The translations under genes and the position numbers were made by a program. Shown here one piece after another: positions 21,077 to 29,100 of a stretch of DNA of 39,517 nucleotides (position 1 is its first letter; each line of letters starts with the position of its first letter). Origin of the DNA: an uncultured Oscillibacter sp. (GTDB lineage: Bacteria > Bacillota > Clostridia > Oscillospirales > Oscillospiraceae); the NCBI GenBank assembly GCA_937884915.1, contig CALAAN010000292.1, forward strand, positions 1 to 39,517, written 5' to 3'. The notes beneath the pieces are model-generated. The model was not told the origin of the DNA and did no database searches. It was given only the letters and a program-made list of their open reading frames with translations.

Positions 21077-22221
21077 AGTGCTGCAACTGTTCCCGCGAGA
21101 TCCCGGAAAATTCTTTGTATTGCAACTGGTGCGGAAAGAAACAGCTCCGGGAGAAGGAAAAGAAGCTCAAGATCCCCGCTCCCCGGCAGCTCCCCTCCGG
21201 CAGCTGGACGGTGCAGCTCCGCCGCGAGGGCGTGAACGTCACCGAGCCGACGGAAGAGGCGTGCCGCACCAAAGCCCTCGCCATCCGCGCCGGGTTTCTG
21301 GAAGCAGAGAGCGCGCTCCCCCGGCTCACGCTCGGCATTCTTCTCGATAAGTATCTGGAAGACCGCCCCATGCTTTCGCCGTCCACCAGGCGAAGTTACC
21401 AATGCATCCGAAACAGCGCTTTTCCCGGCTGTATGGATAAGGATATCCGCTCTATAAACTGGCCGCGCGCCGTTGCGGCAGAGTCGCAGCGCGTTGCAAA
21501 GAAAACCCTGAAGAATGAGCTCGGCTTTGTTGCCGCCGCCTACAAGGAGCAGAAGATACCGTTTGACCCCGTGGATCTCGGCGTCGTCCCAAAGGCCGAT
21601 ACTCCGTGGCTGGACTATGCGCAGATACTAACCTTCGTTGACGCGATCCGCGACACGCCCGTCGAGCTTCCTGCGCTCCTTGCGCTGCACTCTCTCCGCC
21701 GCTCGGAGATCTTCGCGCTCCGTCCGGAGGATATCGACCCCAAAGCCGAAACGATTTCCGTCTCCGGCGCCACGGTCTATACATCCTCTGCCGAATGGAT
21801 ACGCCGGGACGAGAACAAGAGTGCCCGCTCGCAGCGCGTCGTTCCCATCGTGATACCCCGGCTTTTGGAAATTCTCAAAGACCACGACGGCGATATATGC
21901 CCGCTCGGCGACGGCGTGCGTCGGCAGATCAACCGGATCTGTGCCGCAAACGGTTTGCCGGAGGTCGGCCTGCATGGTCTGCGCCGCAGCTTTGCTTCCC
22001 TCGCCTATCATCTCGGATGGTCGGAAGAAGAGACCATGCGGCACGGCGGCTGGAGCGATTGGAAAACCGTCCACGATTTTTATCTCCGGCTTTCCGAAAA
22101 AGATTTGTCCAAAGCCGCGAAAAAAATGCGGCGGTTCTATTCCGTTAGTAAATCCGTTAGTAAAAAAGGGTCTAAAAACGCTCAAAAACGTACATCGACC
22201 CCGCCGACCGGCACAGAATAA
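21073..22221 (+). CDS. int: Tyrosine integrase with N-terminal zinc ribbon
   Basis: This 382-residue protein begins MKCCNCSREIPENSLYCNWC, a double CxxC zinc ribbon. An arm-binding domain (residues 35-77) and a SAM-like core-binding domain (84-180) follow. The catalytic domain has R209 (HSLRRSE), H301 and R304 (HGLRR), H324 (RHGGW) and nucleophile Y337 (HDFYLRL). It inserts phage DNA at attB by strand exchange. The 22290..22317 sequence shows that attB is tRNA-Gly. The C-terminal repeat KSVSKSVSKK is encoded by DNA that also forms arm-type repeats, so the coding end doubles as part of attP. Confidence 0.95.
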   Translation: MKCCNCSREIPENSLYCNWCGKKQLREKEKKLKIPAPRQLPSGSWTVQLRREGVNVTEPTEEACRTKALAIRAGFLEAESALPRLTLGILLDKYLEDRPMLSPSTRRSYQCIRNSAFPGCMDKDIRSINWPRAVAAESQRVAKKTLKNELGFVAAAYKEQKIPFDPVDLGVVPKADTPWLDYAQILTFVDAIRDTPVELPALLALHSLRRSEIFALRPEDIDPKAETISVSGATVYTSSAEWIRRDENKSARSQRVVPIVIPRLLEILKDHDGDICPLGDGVRRQINRICAANGLPEVGLHGLRRSFASLAYHLGWSEEETMRHGGWSDWKTVHDFYLRLSEKDLSKAAKKMRRFYSVSKSVSKKGSKNAQKRTSTPPTGTE

Positions 22222-22239
22222 TAGTACCGAAAAACGCCG

Positions 22240-22285
22240 AAAACCCCTTGAAATTACTCATTTTTTGAGCATTTCAAGGGGTTTT
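22240..22285 (+). terminator. Terminator of the integrase gene
   Basis: AAAACCCCTTGAAAT (22240..22254) pairs perfectly with ATTTCAAGGGGTTTT (22271..22285), followed by CTCG. The loop contains CTCATTTTTTGAG, itself a small stem. The run of T in the right arm serves as the U-tract. It ends 5 bases before the attP core. Confidence 0.85.
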
Positions 22286-22289
22286 CTCG

Positions 22290-22317
22290 TGGAGCGGATA
22301 ATGGGAATCGAACCCAC
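22290..22317 (-). other. attP: attP core: 3' end of tRNA-Gly
   Basis: Read on the minus strand this is GTGGGTTCGATTCCCATTAT followed by CCGCTCCA, that is, the T-arm, the 3' acceptor strand TATCCGC, discriminator T73 and CCA. T73 and the GCGGATA-type acceptor are characteristic of tRNA-Gly, and the T-arm matches tRNA-Gly(UCC) of Firmicutes. Only the 3' part is present, so it is an attachment site that restores the tRNA on integration, not a gene. Confidence 0.9.
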
Positions 22318-22389
22318 TTATAACATATAAAATGCGCTGATTTATCAATGAATTTGACACTTTGTCAGTAAAAGCGTTAGTAAAATCGC

Positions 22390-22424
22390 AAAAAACAGAG
22401 CCGCTACATGCGGCTCTGTTTTTT
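22390..22424. terminator. Bidirectional terminator
   Basis: AAAAAACAGAGCCGC (22390..22404) pairs with GCGGCTCTGTTTTTT (22410..22424) around TACAT. A/T tracts flank both sides, so it can stop transcription from either direction: the minus-strand 41-residue cassette and any read-through past attP. Confidence 0.9.
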
Positions 22425-22553
22425 ATCTCCCGTCATAGAGTCCGAGCTTCACGCGGATCTCCGCGTCCCGCTCCATGAGCTTCTCGTGCTTATATTCCCA
22501 GATGGCTCACGCCGGTGCGCAGAAAGCTGAATCGTGTCTTTCTTCTTGGGCAT
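22423..22553 (-). pseudogene. Frameshifted small gene
   Basis: From an ATG with a near-perfect AAGGAGG site the frame reads MPKKKDTIQLSAHRREPSGN and stops after 34 codons at 22449. One base of shift near 22505 opens a second frame, AIWEYKHEKLMERDAEIRVK then LGLYDGR, that ends at 22423 exactly at the terminator and looks like protein. The parts are probably one ancestral 40-odd-residue gene with a frameshift. A sequencing error is an equally simple explanation. Its leader resembles that of the cysteine-rich gene at 6934..7182. Confidence 0.5.
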
Positions 22554-22677
22554 GTAAAAACCTCCTTGATTTATTGCCTTACCGGATATATAATCAAGGC
22601 GGTCGGGGTAAGGCTCCCGGCTCGCCTTGTTTTGGGCTTGAGCAGCGGTGCTTGGAAATGTGGCCGCTGCTCTTTCT

Positions 22678-22803
22678 TTATGCCTTGACCTTGCTGTCGC
22701 GGACGATCTCGGCGGCGGCCTCAGGGCTCTTCGCCGTGGCCTCAATCAGCTTCGCAATGTTTTCGAGAAACTGATTGAGCTCTGCGGTTGTCATTTCTGA
22801 CAT
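22678..22803 (-). CDS. 41-residue helical protein
   Basis: The frame encodes MSEMTTAELNQFLENIAKLI, followed by EATAKSPEAAAEIVRDSKVK and A. It has an AAAGGAAG site, a stem-loop (GGGGCTTTCGCCCC, about 22824..22837) in its leader and a consensus-like promoter with a palindromic operator. It forms two predicted helices. The 124 bases between it and the frameshifted gene hold a hairpin (GAGCAGCGG/CCGCTGCTC) and no gene. Function unknown. Confidence 0.65.
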   Translation of the reverse strand: MSEMTTAELNQFLENIAKLIEATAKSPEAAAEIVRDSKVKA

Positions 22804-22852
22804 TTCCTCACTTCCTTTCCGAAGGGGCTTTCGCCCCTGCCTTACGAGTATC

Positions 22853-22881
22853 ATTATAATCTATCTGCGCAGATATGTCTA
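22853..22881 (-). promoter_or_regulatory. Minus-strand promoter with palindromic operator
   Basis: TAGACA (22881..22876) and TATAAT (22858..22853) are 17 bases apart. The perfect palindrome TATCTGCGCAGATA (22862..22875) fills the spacer. The divergent RHH protein is the likely ligand. Confidence 0.8.
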
Positions 22882-22884
22882 TTT

Positions 22885-22919
22885 CGTATATATACGCAGA
22901 TATAGGCACGTGGTATAAT
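22885..22919 (+). promoter_or_regulatory. Plus-strand promoter region of second RHH gene
   Basis: TATAAT lies at 22914..22919, 22 bases before the RHH start. The -35 position (TATACG) is a poor match and lies within the palindrome CGTATATATACG (22885..22896), so activity may be weak or regulated by a protein bound there. Confidence 0.55.
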
Positions 22920-22941
22920 CTCTCCGAAAGGTGGTGTATGC

Positions 22942-23139
22942 ATGGCAACAACCAAGGCGCAGCAGAAGGCAGTAAATAAATACATGGCCTCGAATTATGA
23001 TCGAATCAATCTCACCGTCCCCAAAGGCGCAAAGGAAACCATCAAATCCCACGCAGAGAGCCGCGGGGAGAGCGTGAACGGCTTTATCAACCGGGCGATC
23101 AACGAGACCATCGAGCGCGACAAACAGGACAGGGAATGA
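22942..23139 (+). CDS. Arc-type ribbon-helix-helix regulator
   Basis: This 65-residue protein contains DRINLTVPKGAKETIKSHAE, then SRGESVNGFINRAINETIER, the Arc/MetJ-type strand-helix-helix with the ESVNGFINRAI second helix. It starts after AAAGGTGGTG. It diverges from the 41-residue gene, and palindromes lie between them, so it probably controls both. It converges on the end of the giant gene with a shared terminator stem. Confidence 0.82.
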   Translation: MATTKAQQKAVNKYMASNYDRINLTVPKGAKETIKSHAESRGESVNGFINRAINETIERDKQDRE

Positions 23140-23153
23140 CCCCTGTCCTGTTT
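23123..23153 (+). terminator. Terminator between RHH gene and giant gene
   Basis: AACAGGACAGG (23123..23133) pairs with CCTGTCCTGTT (23142..23152), followed by TTCGTTTC. Its stem is the same as that at 7574..7601. In reverse it may also stop the late operon. Confidence 0.75.
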
Positions 23154-23160
23154 TCGTTTC

Positions 23161-26100
23161 TTACTTCACACTCGGCAATTTCCCGTACTTCAGGAAGTAA
23201 TCGATCGGGCTTCCTTCCTCGACATACAGCGTCCGGTTTCCCGCTTTGATCGCCCTTTTCTTGGCCTGCGTCACAGCCTTGCGGATGTCCGTCCCGCTCG
23301 ACTTCTGCGTGAAGTCTGCGATCACGTTTCCGCTCGTCTTCGCCGTTTTGGAAGACGGCGCAAGCGCATTCCCGCTCGACTTTCCCGCGCTCCCCGTCTT
23401 CGCGGAAGCCTCCGGAATGACGATCTTCCCGGCCTTCGGCGTCGGGGCCTTGAGCGTCGTCTTCCCGCTGCTCCCGCGGCGGCTTCCGGAGCCGCCCGAG
23501 CCGCCGTTCCACTTCTGATACCGTGCGCTCTTCTCGGTGTATCCGGCGGCAACGTAAAGAGCGTCCTTCTGCTCGGCGGGAATGTCGAGACTGTTGATGT
23601 ACTCCACGACCTTCGCCTTCTTGGAGCCGGAAATGCTCTTGCCGTTCTCGTCCTTGTCGGCATGCATCTCCTTCGTGGCAAAGTAGTAGTCGTAGTAGGT
23701 CTCATAGGAAACGCCTTTTGCATACGCGGTGCGGGCTTTGTCGTACACGTCCGCGTTGTAGGTGCGCAGTGCATACTCCGCGCCGAACACCTCGCGGTTA
23801 CATTCGCGGTATACGATGGCGTCCATGCGGCTCTCCGCCTGGTCCTCGGTGATGTCGTAGAGTTCGGCATACTCGGCGATGGCCGCGTCGTTGTCGGTCG
23901 CAAGCTCCGGGTGCGCCTTGAGGTATTTGTCCACCGCCTCGCGGTACGGCTCGGCTTTCGCGATGATCTCCTTCTGCCGCTCGATGAGCTGCTTCTTCAG
24001 CGCGCGGACGAGCCGGTTCTTTTCGCCGTCGGAAAGGTTCTTGTCGTTCTGAAGAGCGCGGATCTGCGCGTAATAGTCGTTCACCTCGTCGCCGGCACGG
24101 GAGACGTATTTCCGCGTGATGCCCGCTCCGACGTCGCCGTCGTTCGCGTCGTACTTGAGATCATCCAGAAGGTCGTAGTACTCGCCGGTGGTCTTGTTGG
24201 TGCTCGTCGTGTCGATGGTGAACGCCGCCATGGGCGCCGACAGCAGCTTGCTTGCCGCGTTTGTTGCCGGTGTCATCAGCGGCAGCAGGATGTCGCCGAA
24301 AATGCCGGTGTACTGGTCGAGAAGATAGTTGATCTTCTTCGGCGACAGGTTGAACGTTTTTCCGATCAGCTTGGAGAGCTCGTCCGTTTTCTCGTCGTAC
24401 CGATCTCCCGGACGGTAGTTTTGCAGACGGTCGCTCTCGATGTTCCCGCCGTACCACGTCGTGCCGGGGTTGTCGGGATTGAAGAGCTTTGTCTGCGTGA
24501 ACGCCGTGGCGATGTTCTGGTTGAAGATATCCGTGGGCGCGATGTTGCTCTTGATGACCTCGAACACGTCGGAGAATTTCACATCTTCGCCCTCGATCTT
24601 CTCCTTCCCGTATACCGCGAGCGTTCCCAGCACCGCAGCGGCGCGGCCCTTCGGGATCTTGACCCAGTACCCACTGCCGAAAAACTTCTCCGGGAGTTTG
24701 ATGAGGTAGTAGTTTGACTTCGTATTGGCCGGGATATCGTCCCACTCGTCATCGTCCCACCACATCAGTTCGTTGAGTATCTGCGGCAGGATGCCCCAGA
24801 GCGCTGCGCTCAGTATCAGCTTTCCGGCGGCCTGTACACTGCGGACCCCCGTGGCGTTTCGGATGAATTTGTCAAAGCCCTGCACGGAGGGGTTGAGGAA
24901 CGGCACGAGATACCGGTTGAGCATCTTGGTAACGCTGCCGCCGCGGGCAAAGTTCGTCGTGATGTCCGCCGCACCGAGCATCGCCTCCATGAGATCGTTC
25001 TGTGTGAACTTGCCGTCCTTGCTCCCGCCGCTGTTGGCGAGGATGGTCATAAACTCCGCAAGACGCGGAGCCGCTTCCACCTGCTGCTGCAAAAGCTCGA
25101 ACCTTGCCCACAATTTCCCCAGTTTGTTTTTCGGTTCCTTCACCATGCCGGTCGTGTAGTCCAGCATGGAGGAATAAGAACCTCCCAGCGCCTTGTACTG
25201 CTGCCAGATCTCTCCGTTCTTCCGGATCTGTCTCTTTGCCTGCGGGAACATTTTCAGCCACGTTTTCATGTCCGTGGAATAGAATCCGGCGTCCTGGAAG
25301 TCCCGCACGGCGTTTTTGATGAGAAACCACGGAGACCATGCAGTATTCATTGCTTTGAATACATCGTTCAGCTTCTTCATTGCCTTTGCCGCGCCGTAGT
25401 TTGCGAACTTGTCCGGCTCAAAGGCCTTCATCGCCGCGGTGAGCCCCTCGTCCATCGTGATGTCGTAGGCTTTGCCGTTCTCCTTCACCGAGAAAACATT
25501 CTGGAATACCGGCTTGTAGTCCTCGTCGCTCTCAAGCGCGGCCTCCGTCGGCGTGTACTCGCTCTCGGCAACGTCCCAGATGTACTTCTCCGTCGCTTTC
25601 TTGTTGCCGTCATACTCGCGCACCAGCGCAAGGCCGAACTGGTTAAGACCGGCGTTCCGCATCGTGGATACCGTCTTGCGGGAGAGCGCCGTGTGCAGCG
25701 GCAGAAGCACGCCGTCGCTGCCGACGGCCCGTCCGATGGCGTTCGATACGACGATCCCGCCGTTCCGCCGGGCGCTTCGGGCTTTCTTGCTGCTCGTCCC
25801 TTCCTCGCGGAATGTGGGGATGTAGTGCGGATACCGCTTTTTCAGCGCGTCGGCAAACTCCCGCGTGATGAGCCCCGCCTCCACGCGGTAGCGGATGAGA
25901 TCGTCCGAGTACTTGTAGACCTCTTTCGCCCACTCCTTGAACTCCGGGTTCTTCGCTTCGAGAAGCTGCGCCGCCGTCCGGGAATCGTCCGCCGTCACGT
26001 CGTACCCGAATACCGGCTTCAACCCCTGCTTTTCCACAATGGCCCGCTGCCGTTCCAGCTCCAGCGCGTAGGCCGCGCCCTCCGCTACGGACGTAAGGCT

Positions 26101-29100
26101 CGGCGCCTCGCCGTTGTGCGCCGCGAGATAGATCTCGTGCGCCGCCTGGCGTACGACCGGTGAATCGCTGTCGCTGTTTGCGATCCGGCGCAGCTCTTCC
26201 TTTGACAGTTCCTTGAGCTGCGGGTATTTTTCTTTTACCCAGCGGAGATTTTCCTTGATCCGCTCCAGTTCGGCGCTGTTGTCGTACTTCATGCGGTCCA
26301 CGTTGTGCATGTGCAGAAGATAGAGCTGGAAGTCGCGGTACTTTGTCTCATTCTTCCGCATCGGGGCAAGGGTATCCGCAAGGCTCGCGCCGATCCTGTG
26401 GCCGTCGATGTCGGTACGCGCGCCGCCCTTGGCGATCCAGTTTCCCGCCCGCTGGGAGTACGCCCCGGCATTGAAGTAGTATCCCTCAAGACTTTTGCTT
26501 CCCGTAGCCTTGGCGATCCGGCGCACCGTATCCCCGGCATTGACAAACATCCGCATGGCCCCGCTTGTGACTTTCTCGATTTCCTCGCGGTAATTCCGCT
26601 CGGCCTTTATGACCTCGGACGTGACCTTTTCCGTCGTGGCGGCGATCGTCTCTTTTGCCGCCGCGTTTTCCGTCTCCGCGGCGTCGCTGCTCTCCCGGGA
26701 CGTCTCCGCGTTGTCGGGCTGTTCGGGATCTCCGAACAGCTCGGCGATCCTCGCATCCTCGTCCGCGGTTTTCTCGGCTTCGAATTTCTTGGCGCGCTGG
26801 TAGTTCTCCTCCGAGAAATTCTTGTTGGCCATCGTGATAACTTCCTCCGCCGCATCTCTTGCCGCCGTCTCCTTCAGCGCCCGGACAAGTGTGTCTGCCT
26901 TGTGTCCGTCGTGGAAGATCGTGGCCTCGTAGTATTTGCCGATCGGCGTTTGCTTCACCTCGACCTTGAAGGTGGAATCCTTCGGCGTTCCCTTGAGGAA
27001 TCCGGTCATCTGCACCTTTACCTCGGATTTTCCTTCGCCCATAAGATCCCGGTATACCTCGCCGGAGCTTTTGTTCGGTACGAACCGCTGTCCCGCTCCG
27101 AGATTTTCCCGCGCCCGGATTCTCTCCGTCTCCCGTCGGTCTGCCTCCTGCAATTTGCGCAGCCGTTCCCGCCGTGCATCCTCTTCACTTACTTCGGTTT
27201 TCCGGTTTTCCACCTCTACGCTCGCTTTGCCGGAAGAAGCCTTCTGAATCACTCCTCCGAGCTCGCTTAATTTTTTCCCTGTAATCTTGACACCGTCTTC
27301 GGCATATGCTATATTGCCGATAGAGCCATACGGTGGTTGGCGTGACGGGAATTGTACCCTGAGCTGCATCAACCATGTATTGGCTCTATTTTTGTTTGTG
27401 TCAAGGTACAGCAGTTCGGAGTTATTGATAAGATTCCGCAGATTTTCATCCGCTCTTCCGTAGGCGCTCGTCACAAGGGAAAATTCAGCTTCCGTTCTTC
27501 CGCCCGGCTTGGGTGTGAGCTCCAGCGCCACCATTAGGCTGTTGCCGTTTTTTGCCTTCTCCTCGCTCAGCAGTACGATGCTGTCCGGTCGGGTAAGAGA
27601 CTTCATAATCAGTACCGGGTTTTCAAGGATACTCGGAACCTTTTTGATGACATCAACATTCACTTCTGGATGATCTTCAAAGATCGTCCCGATTTTACTC
27701 TTCCGCATGTAGATGTTATCCGTTCTCGCGCCGATGCTTTGCAGCGCCTCGGAAGTTGTTCCAACGCGGAAATAGCCTGGAGAAGTGCTCAGCATGTCCG
27801 TCGGCGTATTTCTCACCCAGTCATCCACGTTCTTTCCGAAGTTCTCATCGATGCTATAGCTCGTCGTATTCCCATCCGCAAACACGGTATCCGCGTCGCC
27901 CAGATTGGGCGGCGTATTTTTTCGCTCTTCGGCGGTCATCCGACGGCGGGAGGCGGTGTCTCTCGCTTCGATCTCTCCGGCGGTGTTGCGGTAGAACTCG
28001 TTCACCGCCTCGCCCGCGTCGCCGAGAATGCGGTCGTACCGGTTCAGCTTTCCGAACCATTCCTTGCCGTAGAGTTGCTTGTACAGCTCGTCCGAGCGCT
28101 TCTCCAGCGCGTCCATGCGGCTTTCGTCGTAGAGCATGGAGCCGTCGAACATTGCCCCCATCTCGCGTTCGGTGCTGCGGTACTCGTCATAAAGCGCCCG
28201 ATCCTCGGTGCTCAATCCGTTGAGAAGCCGTGCGCGGTTGTCGCGGTACTTTTCCGCTGCTCTGTCGTAGTTCTCCCCGCGGTTCCAGTAGCCGGGGTTC
28301 GTCCCGCTCGCAAATCCCTCCGCCGCCTGCACCCGGTGCTGTACCTCGTGCATGAGAACATCGAGCGCCTCGTTCGCGTCGTATTTGAGCTTTGCGTCAA
28401 TGGTGATCGTGTTCGTCTCGCGGCTGTAGCTGCCCGCTGTACCGTTCGGCATATAGGCGAACTTCACCTTGGTTTCCGCGATCTCGGGGTACGCCTCGAA
28501 AAGGGCGTTGTGCTGCATGATGTCCCGCAGTGTCGCGTCCCCCTCGTCGATACGGCGCGCCAGCTCTTTTTTTGTGCCGCCGTGCTTCTTGTCCAGCCCC
28601 AGCAGTTCGGCGTGCTCCGCCTCGGTGAGATTACCTGTGAGCATGCGGTTCATCAGCTGCGTATAGCGCGCATAGTCCGCATTGTCGGTGCTGTACTGTG
28701 CGTCGCCGTTCTTCCGGAACTCCATGCCGGAATCGTCGATCTCGAACCGCCATTGCCCATCCATGCCGCGGTACCAGCCCGTTTCCTGCCGGATGGTCTC
28801 GTTGTCCGTCCCGCTCTGCTCCATTGCTTCCGCGCGGCGCAGCGCCTCCCGGTCTGCGGTCCCGGCTCGAATGCCCGCTACGCTCGCCCGGCCGGAAGAT
28901 TTTTCTTGACTATTCCCCTCCGTCTGGCGTATAGTAGCCGTAGAAGAGGATTTCTCCTGTTGAGCGCCGGTTTCGGTAACGGAATCGGAAGAGCCGTGCT
29001 TTCTGGCGGGGGACGTCCTCTTCTCCATTTTCCCCACGTTATACACGACCACGCCATTATTCCCGTCTGCAATAGATATCGTTACCTTGTAGTACTGCCC

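Larger units (their letters stand above)
22144..22384. repeat. Paired arm-type repeats GTTAGTAAA flanking attP core
   Basis: GTTAGTAAA occurs at 22144..22152, 22156..22164 and 22376..22384, with GTCAGTAAA at 22364..22372. Each pair has a 12-base period and the two pairs bracket the attP core. This is the expected geometry of integrase arm-type sites. The left pair is within the integrase coding sequence. Confidence 0.75.

Noticed and set aside
22290..22317. A tRNA gene
   Set aside because: Only the T-arm and 3' acceptor strand are present; no D-arm, anticodon arm or 5' acceptor strand precedes them on the minus strand. It is an attachment site.
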